DNA of 64,000 nt from Hydrogenophaga sp. A37 (GCF_002001205.1 NZ_MUNZ01000089.1:1-64000); one strand, 5' to 3'. Positions 23,958-33,589 are shown, counted from the stretch's first letter. Notes: a model not told the origin generated them from the sequence alone. A program made the numbers and translations.

Positions 23958-24665
23958 TTATGACGCTGAGGTGGACGAGCGGGTCTTTGCGGGACGCCCT
24001 GCTTTGGCTGGCGCCAGGCGACGGTCAGTTTGTTGCTGAAGCGAGACCACAAAAGCCGCATCGCCCAGGGGCCAGCCGCGCCACACCGCCCGGGCCATCG
24101 CTTCGATCTGCGTCGCGGTGAGTCCCGCTCGCACCAATTCGGCGTATGCGGCCTCTCGCGCAAAAGGGGTGTTTCCCAACTGCCAGTACAGGGGGTGCGT
24201 CGCGATGCGTTTGTCGTGAAGCTGCCCGATGTGGTGGCGATGACTGGACCATGCGAAGGAGGCCGGCTCGTCCACCAGACGCTCCCTCACCGGCTCCAGG
24301 TCCATGAAGATCATGCAGCCCAGCAAATGGCGCTCGGGCTGGATCAGGGTCGAGCGGTAGCGCCCCTCCCACAGCGTGCCGCTGCGGCCATGGCGAGCGT
24401 TGAAATACCGCACATAGCTGCGCCCCACGGCCTGCATCGTCTTCGGCACACCATCTACCGTCTCCGGCGTGAGCAGGAGTTGGACCTGGTTGTCGGTCAA
24501 GACGTAGGCGTGCATGGCCACCCGATGGCGCGAGGCTTGTTCGGCCAACATGTCCAGCAGGGCCTGGCGGTCGGCGTCGTCCCGCACCACTGGTTGGCGG
24601 TTGTTGCCACGCAGCATCACGTAATGAACCTGCCCCGCCAGGGTCAGTCGAGCCAGTCGCGCCAT
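23958..24665 (-). CDS. REP-associated tyrosine transposase relative lacking the HUH histidines
   Basis: The 235-residue product matches the Y1-transposase/RAYT pattern: ARLARLTLAGQVHYVMLRGNNRQ, AYVLTDNQVQLLLTP, SYVRYFNARHGRSGTLWEGRYRSTL and a WSSHRHH region. In active members the middle motif reads NHVHLL, giving the HUH metal-binding pair. Here both histidines are glutamine (CAG-GTC-CAA codons). The candidate catalytic Tyr in VRYFN is kept. The protein is therefore probably unable to nick DNA like its relatives, although it remains open and full length. The ATG at 24665 is chosen over a GTG six bases upstream. Confidence 0.85.
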   Translation of the reverse strand: MARLARLTLAGQVHYVMLRGNNRQPVVRDDADRQALLDMLAEQASRHRVAMHAYVLTDNQVQLLLTPETVDGVPKTMQAVGRSYVRYFNARHGRSGTLWEGRYRSTLIQPERHLLGCMIFMDLEPVRERLVDEPASFAWSSHRHHIGQLHDKRIATHPLYWQLGNTPFAREAAYAELVRAGLTATQIEAMARAVWRGWPLGDAAFVVSLQQQTDRRLAPAKAGRPAKTRSSTSAS

Positions 24666-24679
24666 GGGCACCCTTCGTT

Positions 24680-24696
24680 GATTCCGTCCCCGATTA
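24680..24696 (-). repeat. Inverted GGGGACGGAATC motif upstream of the RAYT-like gene
   Basis: On the minus strand this reads TAATCGGGGACGGAATC, an imperfect inverted partner of the two AATTGGGGWCAGATT motifs at 23853 and 23901. It lies 15 bases upstream of the gene start. The arrangement resembles terminal repeats of a RAYT-type unit spanning about 23.85-24.70 kb. Confidence 0.6.
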
Positions 24697-24728
24697 TCAG
24701 GACCCTGGCGTCGGCGGAACCAACCTGA

Positions 24729-25376
24729 TCAGAGAAAGCGGCTGGGCTCTCCGACGATCAGTCGGGCCAGCTCGTCCAGCACCGCACCATTCAACTGGGC
24801 CGCAGGCACGCTGGTGTTGACGACCTCCATGCCGCCCACACAACCCAGACGGAATTTGAGCACGAGGTTGTCGTGGTCCGGCGTCACCATCACACTGGCC
24901 CGCGCCGCCATCTCGTACTCGAAAATGATCGCCAGCAGCGCGTTGGATTCGGGGTGGCGTTGCTCCTGCCGCTCATGAACCACATGCCCGGCGTGCAAGC
25001 GGCGCTGAACCCGCTCCAGGTCGGGCGGAAAGTTCACGCTCACACGCCCTTGAAGGGGTTCGCCCTCTCGAGGTGCCAGGCGCCAGCCCAAGGCAAGGTA
25101 GTCAAAAACCTCTTTGTCTCGCAGCCGCTTCTTCCGGGCGTCGAAACGGAAGTCGGTCTGCTTCATGTTTGGCCACGGCGTTTTGCTGTCCAGCCCCAGC
25201 TGTACCGCAGCGGGCTCGATCACATTCAGTTGCCGGGGCAGCTCGGTGAAGTAGTTCCAAACGATCTTGCAAGCCGCCTCGGTGGCGGCCATATTGGCCT
25301 CCTGGCCCTGCTGCTGCCCGCCTTGCTCCGACTGGAGCGCCCGCGCTTGTTGCTTGAGCTGGTGAAGAAAGCTCAT
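24729..25376 (-). CDS. Conserved-looking protein of unknown function
   Basis: A 215-residue soluble protein that I do not recognise as a named family. It begins MSFLHQLKQQARALQSEQ with a Gln-rich stretch, then a helical segment (AACKIVWNYFTELPRQLNVI) and a C-terminal part with EYEMAARASVMVTPDHDNLVL. No signal peptide or membrane segment is visible. The ATG at 25376 is chosen because upstream extension enters the MFS gene. Its codon use is like that of the neighbours. It follows the MFS gene by 61 bases and precedes the RAYT-like gene. Confidence 0.75.
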   Translation of the reverse strand: MSFLHQLKQQARALQSEQGGQQQGQEANMAATEAACKIVWNYFTELPRQLNVIEPAAVQLGLDSKTPWPNMKQTDFRFDARKKRLRDKEVFDYLALGWRLAPREGEPLQGRVSVNFPPDLERVQRRLHAGHVVHERQEQRHPESNALLAIIFEYEMAARASVMVTPDHDNLVLKFRLGCVGGMEVVNTSVPAAQLNGAVLDELARLIVGEPSRFL

Positions 25377-25437
25377 TGAATCGATCCCTGCATCTTGAAC
25401 GTCCTGCCCTGCCGCCCGATGCGGCACCTCGGGCAGT

Positions 25438-26685
25438 TTATCCGCGCTCTTCGGCAGGCGGTGGAAGCGACCGCGGGAGACGGCTCCAGACCCGCTGGAG
25501 TTGCATGGCCAATGCAATACCGAGCAACGAGCAGCCCCCAGTCAGCACCCACGTCCCATGCCAGCCACCCACCTGCGTGACCAGCCACGCCACGGCGGGC
25601 GGCCCCGTGAACTGGCCCAGCGCAGAAAACTGCTGCATCCAACCCACCGTGGTGGACACGGTGTCGCTGCCCGGTGCCATCACGACCGCCACCCCAAACA
25701 AGGTGCCTGGAATCAGTCCGCCCAAGCCAGAGAACGCCAGAATCGCCACGTACTGCCAGACGGGATGTCCCTGCGCGCCAAACGCCACCAGCGCACCGAG
25801 GGCCATCGCTCCGTAGGCCAAGGCGAGCACCAACCCAGGGGGCGCGCCTCGGGCCAGCCAACGTCCGCCGGCCACATTGCCCGTCATGTTGATGGCCGCA
25901 GCCAGCGCGCTGAGTCCAGCGATGGCGCCACCACCGAGACCCGCGTCGCGGTAGATCGTGGGCAGAAAGCCGATGACGGCCAGCCATTGGCCCGAATAGA
26001 GAAAAAACCCCAGCGCGACCAACCACGGCCCCGGCGCGCGCAGCGTGCGTTGCAGCCTGGGCCACAACCCCAGGCTTCCTCCGCCCGAAGTCAGCGGTTC
26101 GTGGGGCACTTGCAAGGCGAGGACGCCTGCCGCGCAGACACTGAGCAAAGCCACCAACACCCAGACCGCACGCCATCCCATCCACGACATCGCGGGCACG
26201 CCCAACAACAGCGCCAACGCGGTCCCCAACGGCATGTAGGTGCCCCACCAGCCCAGCGCACGCGACAGCGTGGCCGGGTCTTTGACATGCAAGCGGAGCA
26301 TGCCCGGCGCGGGGAGCACCGCCAACAGAAACCCCATGCCCTCGATCACCCGCGTGACCAGAAGCGTGGAGACACTGGGGGCCAGTGCCCCCAGTCCGCT
26401 GCCGGCGGCCAGCACCAGCAAGCCGATCAGCATCACACGACGCGGGCCCAGGCGGTCCGCGAGCAAGCCCACCAGCAGCCCGAGAGACATGCCGGCAAGC
26501 TGAACCAGCGACAGCAGGAAGCCCGCTTGCAGCAGACTCATCCCGAGTTCAACTTGAAGCAACGGAATGGCCACCGGCAGCTTGCCCACATGCAGCGCAC
26601 AGCTGACGCCGACACCCAGCACCACGACCGCCACCGCTCGGGAGCGGTCGCTGATCGTAAGGACTTCTTTGCCTTCGAGAGTCAT
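25438..26685 (-). CDS. MFS transporter, CynX/NimT-like
   Basis: A 415-residue protein with twelve predicted membrane helices and the MFS loop motif GLLADRLGPRRVMLIG between helices 2 and 3. The overall pattern resembles the CynX/NimT branch. The substrate is not evident. It lies eight bases after dgt, so it is probably in the same transcript as aroK-aroB-dgt, although the context gives no functional link. Confidence 0.88.
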   Translation of the reverse strand: MTLEGKEVLTISDRSRAVAVVVLGVGVSCALHVGKLPVAIPLLQVELGMSLLQAGFLLSLVQLAGMSLGLLVGLLADRLGPRRVMLIGLLVLAAGSGLGALAPSVSTLLVTRVIEGMGFLLAVLPAPGMLRLHVKDPATLSRALGWWGTYMPLGTALALLLGVPAMSWMGWRAVWVLVALLSVCAAGVLALQVPHEPLTSGGGSLGLWPRLQRTLRAPGPWLVALGFFLYSGQWLAVIGFLPTIYRDAGLGGGAIAGLSALAAAINMTGNVAGGRWLARGAPPGLVLALAYGAMALGALVAFGAQGHPVWQYVAILAFSGLGGLIPGTLFGVAVVMAPGSDTVSTTVGWMQQFSALGQFTGPPAVAWLVTQVGGWHGTWVLTGGCSLLGIALAMQLQRVWSRLPRSLPPPAEERG

Positions 26686-26693
26686 CTTCTTCC

Positions 26694-27920
26694 TCAGGGA
26701 AACAGCACGGTGCCGCTGAGCCGCTGGTGCTCACGGATGGCGAACCGATCGGTCATCCCCGCGATGTAGTCCGCCACGGCCCTGGCGCCCGGTTGGTCAG
26801 GCTCTTGACCCAGTGGCAATTCGTGCGGTTGACCCAGGTAGAGCGCAAACAACTCGCTCACCACGCGTGCCGCCCGTTCGGTCGTTTCCATGACCTGAGG
26901 GTGGCGATACAGGTTGCGCAGCAGAAACGACTTGAGTGCCTGTGACTGGGCTTTCATGTCGCTTGAAAACGCCACCAGCGGTGCCTTCAACTCCCGCACG
27001 TCGTCCGGGCTTCGCACGCCAGCGCTCCGTATGCGCTCGCGCGTGGTGTCGATCACGTCGTAGACCTGGTCGCTGAGCATCAAGCGGATCGACTCGAACA
27101 GCAAGCGCCGCCCCTGCAGTTGGGGATAGGCCGCCAGCGCCTGATCCCGGTAGCGCGCGAACAGGGGCACCTCGGCCACCTGGTCGAGGCTCAGCAAGCC
27201 GGAGCGCACGCCGTCATCAATGTCGTGCGCGTTGTATGCGATTTCATCGGCCAGGTTGCACAACTGCGCCTCCAGGGACGGCGAACCCCCGTGCACAAAC
27301 CGCAAAGCCACACCGCTGTGATCGCTCAACAGCAGCCGCTCGGCATTGGCGCGAGAGCAGTGCTTCAGAATCCCCTCGCGCGTCTCAAAGGTCAGGTTGA
27401 GTCCGTCAAAAGCCGGGTAACGCTCCTCCAGCGCATCGACCACCCGCAGGCTCTGCAGGTTGTGCTCGAACCCCCATTGCCCATCGTCCAACGCGGACGC
27501 GGGACGGGCGGCCATCATGGCGGCATTCAGCGCGTCCTGCCCCGCGTGCCCGAACGGCGTGTGCCCGAGGTCGTGCGCCAGCGCAATTGCCTCCACCAGA
27601 TCTTCGTTGAGTCTGAGGGTGCGTGCGATGCTTCTCCCCAACTGAGCCACCTCCAGCGAGTGAGTCAGACGGGTGCGAAACAGGTCGCCCTCGTGATTCA
27701 AAAACACCTGGGTTTTGTAGACGAGCCGCCGAAACGCGGTGGAGTGAATGATCCGATCCCGGTCGCGCTGAAACACCGAACGGGTCGGCGCATCTGCCTC
27801 GGCAAAACGCCTGCCCCGACTGCAGTCAGGCCAGCTCGCGAACGAAGCGAGCGGAAGAATCGAACCCGGGGTCTCAACAGCCGCCGCATGGCCAGCCAGC
27901 GGCCCATCTCGCGATGTCAC
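26694..27920 (-). CDS. dgt: Deoxyguanosinetriphosphate triphosphohydrolase-like protein
   Basis: The 408-residue product is an HD-domain dNTPase with [17 protein letters not shown] and the metal-binding pair in [15 protein letters not shown], typical of Dgt-like enzymes that cleave dNTPs to nucleoside and triphosphate. The start is taken as GTG at 27920 because it overlaps the aroB stop as GTGA. A TTG three codons upstream is the alternative. The order aroB-dgt is common in betaproteobacteria. Confidence 0.92.
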   Translation of the reverse strand: MTSRDGPLAGHAAAVETPGSILPLASFASWPDCSRGRRFAEADAPTRSVFQRDRDRIIHSTAFRRLVYKTQVFLNHEGDLFRTRLTHSLEVAQLGRSIARTLRLNEDLVEAIALAHDLGHTPFGHAGQDALNAAMMAARPASALDDGQWGFEHNLQSLRVVDALEERYPAFDGLNLTFETREGILKHCSRANAERLLLSDHSGVALRFVHGGSPSLEAQLCNLADEIAYNAHDIDDGVRSGLLSLDQVAEVPLFARYRDQALAAYPQLQGRRLLFESIRLMLSDQVYDVIDTTRERIRSAGVRSPDDVRELKAPLVAFSSDMKAQSQALKSFLLRNLYRHPQVMETTERAARVVSELFALYLGQPHELPLGQEPDQPGARAVADYIAGMTDRFAIREHQRLSGTVLFP

Positions 27921-29035
27921 GGTGCGCAACTCTCTGCAATCACCTCACTCACCACGGCGTCCGGCGCGCCGCGCACGATCGCTTGTCCCTGCCCGTCGAT
28001 CAGCACAAACTTGATCTCTCCCGCCTCGGACTTTTTATCCACCCGCATCAAAGAAAGATAGCGACCGACGTTGTCTGAAACGTCGAGCACGGGCGCTCGA
28101 ACCGGAAGGCCCGCGCCCTCAACGAGCGTGGTGATCCGTTGAAGGAAATCGCCATCCACCAACCCCAAGCGCATCGACAAACGCGTTGCCATGACCATGC
28201 CGCAACCCACCGCCTCGCCATGCAGCCACATGCCATACCCCATGCCGGCTTCGATGGCATGGCCAAAGGTGTGACCGAAGTTGAGAATGGCACGCAAACC
28301 GGACTCCCGTTCGTCCTGCCCCACCACGTGCGCCTTGATCTCGCAGCTGCGCTGAACCGCGTGCGCCAGCGCAACCGGGTCGCGGGCCCTGAGTGCTACC
28401 ATGTTCTGCTCGATCCAGTCGAGAAAGGCCATGTCGGCGATCGGCCCGTATTTGATGACCTCGGCCAGTCCGGCACTCAACTCCCGTTCAGGCAGGGTGC
28501 TGATCGTTTGCAGATCGCAGATCACCCGTTGCGGTTGATAAAACGCCCCAATCATGTTCTTTCCAAGCGGGTGGTTGATCGCGGTCTTGCCTCCTACCGA
28601 TGAGTCCACCTGCGCCAACAGCGTGGTCGGCATTTGCACAAATGGCACACCCCGCATGAACGACGCCGCAGCGAAGCCGGTCATATCGCCCACCACCCCA
28701 CCACCCAGCGCAAACAACACGGTCTTCCGGTCACAGGCCTGTGAAAGCAGCGCGTCAAAAATCAGGTTGAGTGACTCCCAGGTCTTGTAGGCCTCACCAT
28801 CAGGAAGCAACACGCTCAATACCCGTGGGTAGTGAGGAGCAAGCGACTTTTTCAATCGCTCCAGATACAGGGGTGCTACCGTTTCGTTGCTGACCACCAA
28901 GGCTGAGGAGCCCTGTGGAAGCGAAGCATTGGGCGCAATGTCGAGGAGGCCGTGGCCAATGTCAATGAGGTAGCTCCGGTCACCCAGCGCGATGGGGACC
29001 TGATGCACAAGAAGGGCTGAGGCGTTGTCGTTCAT
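27917..29035 (-). CDS. aroB: 3-dehydroquinate synthase AroB
   Basis: AroB closes the DAHP ring to 3-dehydroquinate in the shikimate pathway. The 372-residue product has the NAD-binding [15 protein letters not shown], the substrate and zinc residues around [13 protein letters not shown] and [13 protein letters not shown]. The ATG at 29035 (MNDNASALL) is favoured over a longer frame. It follows aroK after about 80 bases and is coupled to dgt. Confidence 0.97.
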   Translation of the reverse strand: MNDNASALLVHQVPIALGDRSYLIDIGHGLLDIAPNASLPQGSSALVVSNETVAPLYLERLKKSLAPHYPRVLSVLLPDGEAYKTWESLNLIFDALLSQACDRKTVLFALGGGVVGDMTGFAAASFMRGVPFVQMPTTLLAQVDSSVGGKTAINHPLGKNMIGAFYQPQRVICDLQTISTLPERELSAGLAEVIKYGPIADMAFLDWIEQNMVALRARDPVALAHAVQRSCEIKAHVVGQDERESGLRAILNFGHTFGHAIEAGMGYGMWLHGEAVGCGMVMATRLSMRLGLVDGDFLQRITTLVEGAGLPVRAPVLDVSDNVGRYLSLMRVDKKSEAGEIKFVLIDGQGQAIVRGAPDAVVSEVIAESCAP

Positions 29036-29116
29036 GACGGCAAGTTTAGAGCCTCGCTTCACCCGAATGAAAACAAGGGATCAACAGCGAGCATCGCCCC
29101 TCATCATGCCGCTGCT

Positions 29117-29638
29117 CTATGGCTGCAAATGTCCTGACAACTCGAGCTGCATGACGATCATGTTGACCAGCGTGGCCACGGAGGGTCGGCCCGTCTCGAT
29201 CACAAAGTGGGCGGCCTCTTTGTAGAGCGGATCACGTGCAGCGTACAGATCTTTCAAACGCTGCAATGGATCAGCGACCTGAAGCAAAGGCCGGTTTCGG
29301 TCATGCCGCAAGCGCCGAAACACCTCCTCGGGCGAAGACCGCAGATACACGACGCGGCAACGACCGTGCAAATGACTCCGATTTGAAGGCCTAAGCACAG
29401 ACCCCCCCCCGGTCGACAACACACAACCGGGCCTTTGACTCAGCTCATCAATCACAGCTTCTTCGACATCCCGAAACTGCTCTTCGCCTTCGCGTTCGAA
29501 GTACTCACGTATGGAGCAGCCGAGTCGCTGCTCAATCACGTGGTCGGAGTCCAGAAAGGCAAATGACAAACGTCTTGCAAGCTGACGACCAACTGTGGAC
29601 TTTCCTGATCCAGGAAGTCCGACAAGGGCAATGCTCAT
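29117..29638 (-). CDS. aroK: Shikimate kinase AroK
   Basis: AroK phosphorylates shikimate. The 173-residue product has Walker A GLPGSGKST, shikimate-binding FLDSDHVIEQR and LSTGGGSVLR, and the lid arginines in RHDRNRPLL. The codons for Gly-Gly-Gly in STGGG form an uninterrupted run of nine G (C9 on the plus strand at 29402-29410). A start seven codons upstream (29659) is possible. It sits in the classic pilQ-aroK-aroB order, with an extra lipoprotein gene between pilQ and aroK. Confidence 0.96.
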   Translation of the reverse strand: MSIALVGLPGSGKSTVGRQLARRLSFAFLDSDHVIEQRLGCSIREYFEREGEEQFRDVEEAVIDELSQRPGCVLSTGGGSVLRPSNRSHLHGRCRVVYLRSSPEEVFRRLRHDRNRPLLQVADPLQRLKDLYAARDPLYKEAAHFVIETGRPSVATLVNMIVMQLELSGHLQP

Positions 29639-29731
29639 TGAACTACCGAAGACGGACACTGATCGTTGTAACCAATGCCATGCAACCTCTCACAGCCAAG
29701 CATTCAAACAGATAATCTGATGGGATCCAAT

Positions 29732-30139
29732 TTACTCGCTTTGTTCAACTTCAATCGAATATTCAAAGGAAGCAACACGAGAATGATAATCCAAAACGGT
29801 CACAACTCCAGGATCGGTACAAACTACGGCGTCTGCGGAATAGGAAATCCTGAACTGCGGGTCTTTGCCTGATGCCTCGGTTTTATCAATCACCAATGCT
29901 TCCGGGGCAGAATTTATAATTCTAAAAGGTGGTTGCCCACCAATGATGGTTACCACGACGGGGGGGGTCTTCGAAGCATCGCGGCAACGAGAGCCAGCAC
30001 CCAATTTCAAAGCATACTTGTCGGGAAAGACTGAAAACTCAGTAGAGTCACCAGCCACATCACCACCACCACCGCAGGATACCAAAAGAATCGAAGCGAA
30101 AAAGCTTCCAAAAATCACCCGGCTTGAAAAGCGTTTCAC
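29732..30139 (-). CDS. Predicted lipoprotein of unknown function between pilQ and aroK
   Basis: A 135-residue protein starting with GTG at 30139, chosen because AGGAGTG lies eight bases upstream. An ATG ten codons earlier overlaps pilQ. The signal peptide ends in the lipobox ILLVSC followed by GGGG. The mature part contains GGQPPFRI and two cysteines that could form a disulfide, and looks like a single Ig-like beta domain. No family is recognised with certainty. It follows pilQ by 26 bases, so it may be made with the pilus machinery. A run of eight G/C (29960-29967) lies in the coding sequence. Confidence 0.75.
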   Translation of the reverse strand: MKRFSSRVIFGSFFASILLVSCGGGGDVAGDSTEFSVFPDKYALKLGAGSRCRDASKTPPVVVTIIGGQPPFRIINSAPEALVIDKTEASGKDPQFRISYSADAVVCTDPGVVTVLDYHSRVASFEYSIEVEQSE

Positions 30140-30165
30140 TAGTTCACTCCTGTATTTCAAAATGA

Positions 30166-32340
30166 TCAACGACGGGCCACATCACCGCTGCTGATCGAAC
30201 GAGGGGTAAGAAAAATCAATAATTCAGTTTTACTGGTTGAATTGTTCTTGTTCTTGAACAAATTCCCCAGGATGGGAATGTCCCCAAGAAGCGGAACTTT
30301 GGTCACCGTATCGCGGGACTCTTCGGAAAAGATGCCACCGATCACAACCGTGCCACCATTCTCAACCAACACCTGGGTCTGCACGTGTTTGGTGTCAATG
30401 GCGATACCTGCAGCGGTGGTCTCACCTCGACTGTCCTTGTTTATGTCCACATCCAGGATGATTCCACCTTCCGGCGTAATTTGAGGTGTGACCTCAAGCT
30501 TAAGGTTGGCTTTCCGGAAGGCCACCGCGGTTGCGCCGCTTGAAGTGGCTGTCTGATAAGGGAATTCCGTACCTTGCTCAATCAGCGCCTTCACCTGATC
30601 AGCCGTGACAACGCGAGGACTCGATACGATTTTCCCCCGTCCATCCGCCTCCAGCGCAGAGATTTCCAAGTTCAGAAACCGATTTGCGGCCGAGCTGAAC
30701 AGCGACACGGCAAAGGCTGCCGGCAAGAACCCACCCACACCCGAAGAAGGAAGGTTAACGAAGCTCGTGTTCGTCGTATCCAATGTGTTCTCAGACTCGG
30801 CAGTGGTACTGGAGACCGCGTTGTAACTGCCTCCAATGGCCACCCTATTGGCTCCAGCCACAGGATACCCGGATTCCCCTCCTCGAACGCCTCGCAAATC
30901 GGAACCACCCAAGCGAACTCCGAGTGAACGTCCAAACGAATCACTTGCTTCAACAATTCTCGCTTCAATCAGCACCTGTCGAACCGGAATGTCCAGTTTA
31001 GAGATCAGCTGCTGGACCTGCTCCAACTTGGAAGGTATGTCAGTGACAAAAAGCTGGTTTGTGCGCGGCTCTGCGATCACGCTGCCCCTCTGAGACAATA
31101 TTCTCGCGCTGCCACCTCCCTGTGTCCCACCGGATCCACCGCTTGTAATTTGTGCAGCAATCTCACTGGCCTTGGCATAATTCATTTGGAATCCTTGAGT
31201 GCGCAAGGTCTCCAAGCTTTCCACTGAAGCCTTCGCTTCCAACTCTTGCTTCTCACGGGCAGCAATTTCATCTTTTGGAGCGATCCAAAGTACATTGCCA
31301 CTCTTGCGCATCCCAAGCCCTTTGGCTTGAAGAATAATGTCTAGAGCTTGATCCCAAGGAACGTCTTTCAACCGCAATGTCACAGCTCCCGAGACAGAGT
31401 CAGAAGTAACAATGTTAAAGTTGGTAAAATCCGCAATAACTTGCAGCAATGACCGTACTTCAATATTCTGAAAGTTGAGTGAAAGTTTTTCACCGTTGTA
31501 GCCCGGGCCTTGGGTTAGCTTTGATGCATCGATTTTCTGCTCTCTGACTTCGAGTACAAACTGGTTGTCGCTTTGATACGCAGAGTGCTCCCAGTTACCA
31601 GTCGGAGTCACCAGCATGCGTACACGATCACCCATTTGACTGGTCACCACCGTTTGAACGGGAGTTCCGAAATCGGAAACGTCCAACCTCCTGCGCAACC
31701 CTTCGGGCAAAGATGTTTTAAGAAAATCTACGACCAAGTCTTTGCCTTGCTGGCGGATGTCAACACCCGTTTGACTATTGGCAAGATCAACCACCACGCG
31801 ACCGGAATTCCCAACGCCGCGCCTGAAGTCAACATCTTTCAATGCTGTGGTCTCATTCACCACAGCGGTCGCAAATGAAGTGGACGATTTCGCAGAAGGC
31901 GTAACCGTCACCGCAGCCCCCCCCCCACTCTCCAACACCAGCAAAAGCGACTTACCTTCCAGTTTGGCTTGGTAAGCAGAAGGCTGACTCAAGTTGATGA
32001 CAACCCTGGTCCGATCCCCGGCCTGAACCACATTGGCCGAACGAATATTACCCTGGCCAATATCAACAGAACTACGCCCTATTCCGTTGACCACCCCAGG
32101 GAAATCCAGCGCAATACGAGCCGGAGATTGGATCGTAAAACCAGTCGGTACGGACTGGAGCGGTTCAGACATCTCGATTCGAACGACGTCAACCCCAGAC
32201 TGGACACTGCCTGTCAAAGATTGAATGGCGATTTGAGCTTGTGCAAGGCAACTGGCCAACGCAAGCCCAACGAGCAGTGATAGTTTGCGAGAGTTTTTCG
32301 TGCTCATTCTAAGAACTCTCACCTGAAGCGTTTTGCTCAT
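30166..32340 (-). CDS. pilQ: Type IV pilus secretin PilQ
   Basis: PilQ forms the outer-membrane pore for the type IV pilus. The 724-residue product has a signal peptide (ending near ASCLAQA), AMIN-type N-terminal domains, secretin N-domains around residues 290-450 (LDIPVRQVLIEARIVEA) and the C-terminal secretin signature VPLLGDIPILGNLF. The start at 32340 overlaps the pilP stop as ATGA and has AGAGG upstream. An ATG at 32307 would give a shorter, more usual signal peptide. A G10 run encodes part of a Gly-Gly-Gly-Ala stretch near residue 140. Confidence 0.96.
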   Translation of the reverse strand: MSKTLQVRVLRMSTKNSRKLSLLVGLALASCLAQAQIAIQSLTGSVQSGVDVVRIEMSEPLQSVPTGFTIQSPARIALDFPGVVNGIGRSSVDIGQGNIRSANVVQAGDRTRVVINLSQPSAYQAKLEGKSLLLVLESGGGAAVTVTPSAKSSTSFATAVVNETTALKDVDFRRGVGNSGRVVVDLANSQTGVDIRQQGKDLVVDFLKTSLPEGLRRRLDVSDFGTPVQTVVTSQMGDRVRMLVTPTGNWEHSAYQSDNQFVLEVREQKIDASKLTQGPGYNGEKLSLNFQNIEVRSLLQVIADFTNFNIVTSDSVSGAVTLRLKDVPWDQALDIILQAKGLGMRKSGNVLWIAPKDEIAAREKQELEAKASVESLETLRTQGFQMNYAKASEIAAQITSGGSGGTQGGGSARILSQRGSVIAEPRTNQLFVTDIPSKLEQVQQLISKLDIPVRQVLIEARIVEASDSFGRSLGVRLGGSDLRGVRGGESGYPVAGANRVAIGGSYNAVSSTTAESENTLDTTNTSFVNLPSSGVGGFLPAAFAVSLFSSAANRFLNLEISALEADGRGKIVSSPRVVTADQVKALIEQGTEFPYQTATSSGATAVAFRKANLKLEVTPQITPEGGIILDVDINKDSRGETTAAGIAIDTKHVQTQVLVENGGTVVIGGIFSEESRDTVTKVPLLGDIPILGNLFKNKNNSTSKTELLIFLTPRSISSGDVARR

Positions 32341-32885
32341 TTAGACGTTTCCTCTTGTAATTGCAATGCAGCCGGGCGCTCTATCCATTCACCAGCGGCA
32401 TCCTGCACGATTTCACGCAGGACAATTTGGTTTTCATCGATTTTGACAATTCGGCCGTAATTTTGCCCAAGGTAAGCACCGGGAACGACCTGATATAGGA
32501 GCGAATCAACCTTCACAAGGGCGACCAATTGCCCCTTTCGATTGAGAATACCCACCATCGACATCACATCGAGAGGAAATGCCTCAAGAGGCTGTTTCCG
32601 TCTATTCAACTCAGGCTCGATCAAAGCTGATTTTTCAGCCGACAATGACTGTCCGCTTTTCAAAATACTCACCAGCTTTTCATTACTGAATGGTTCAGTA
32701 AATCGCTCCCCTGCGTATGAGTGCGGGAGAAATTTCGAAGGTTCTGGAATTGGCTTCACATCCGGCTTGATGGAATTCCGCTCACTCTGCATCCAGGCAC
32801 TCAACTCTTGCTGCTCAGAGTTTGAACACCCGAACACAGACAGCAATACAAGTACGCTCAGACAATTGCGAAAGGACAAGCTCAT
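32337..32885 (-). CDS. pilP: Type IV pilus assembly lipoprotein PilP
   Basis: PilP is the inner-membrane lipoprotein that links PilN/PilO to PilQ. The 182-residue product has a lipobox (SVFGCS), a proline-rich linker with PDVKPIPEPSKF and the C-terminal beta domain with PLDVMSMVGILNRKGQLVALV and VVPGAYLGQNYGRI. It overlaps pilO and pilQ by four bases on either side. Confidence 0.95.
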   Translation of the reverse strand: MSLSFRNCLSVLVLLSVFGCSNSEQQELSAWMQSERNSIKPDVKPIPEPSKFLPHSYAGERFTEPFSNEKLVSILKSGQSLSAEKSALIEPELNRRKQPLEAFPLDVMSMVGILNRKGQLVALVKVDSLLYQVVPGAYLGQNYGRIVKIDENQIVLREIVQDAAGEWIERPAALQLQEETSK

Positions 32886-33589
32886 TTAGTCACTCCCGCA
32901 GGAGATGCCACAGCCCCTGGTTTTTTTCCAGCAGAAGCCTTTTGCTGCAAAACAATCTCTTCTTGGTCCAGATATCGAAATGTCTTCGCAGTGCAGTCTA
33001 AGGTCAAAAACCCGTCCCGGTCTTTCACCGGCACAATGGCCAAGTTATTCAGGGTCACAATTCGAGACAGATTGGCAATATCTGCCGCAAAAAGACCAAT
33101 ATCATGATAGCCGCCAGTTACTCTCACTGCGATGGGAAGTTCCGCATAGTACTCTTTCACAGATACCTGCCCTGGTCTAAACAGTTCAAATTGCAAACTC
33201 CTTCCAAGACCTGCTTGATTGATATCTGACAACAAGGCATCCATCTCTGCCTTACTTGGCAATTGCTTCTCGAGCTGGCTAACATACTGCTGTACCTGCT
33301 CCAGTTGCTTCTTCAATGCGTCAAGGTTGACTGCTTGGACCAGCTTTTTTCGATAATCGTCCCTGAGTTGTTGTTCTTGTGCCTGTGCAGCCAGCAATTC
33401 TTCATCAATGGACTTCAGCCATGCGAACCAAAGTCCTGCGATCACAGCGATGCAAACAACCACAAAAAGAGCATTCCTGGGCCAAGACGGCCACTGTGAA
33501 GGATCGTTTGGGTCCAGTCCAGAAAATTGCGCCTTGATCTTGTCCTGAACCGATTTCAGATCAACATTGATATTTGGAGATTTAGCCAT
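32882..33589 (-). CDS. pilO: Type IV pilus inner-membrane protein PilO
   Basis: PilO forms a heterodimer with PilN in the inner-membrane alignment complex. The 235-residue product has a cytoplasmic N-terminus, one membrane helix (LFVVVCIAVIAGLWFAWL), a coiled coil rich in Gln and Leu, and the ferredoxin-like domain with FELFRPGQVSVKEYYAELPI. It lies 18 bases after pilN. GC content is clearly lower than in the his or mla genes. Confidence 0.95.
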   Translation of the reverse strand: MAKSPNINVDLKSVQDKIKAQFSGLDPNDPSQWPSWPRNALFVVVCIAVIAGLWFAWLKSIDEELLAAQAQEQQLRDDYRKKLVQAVNLDALKKQLEQVQQYVSQLEKQLPSKAEMDALLSDINQAGLGRSLQFELFRPGQVSVKEYYAELPIAVRVTGGYHDIGLFAADIANLSRIVTLNNLAIVPVKDRDGFLTLDCTAKTFRYLDQEEIVLQQKASAGKKPGAVASPAGVTK

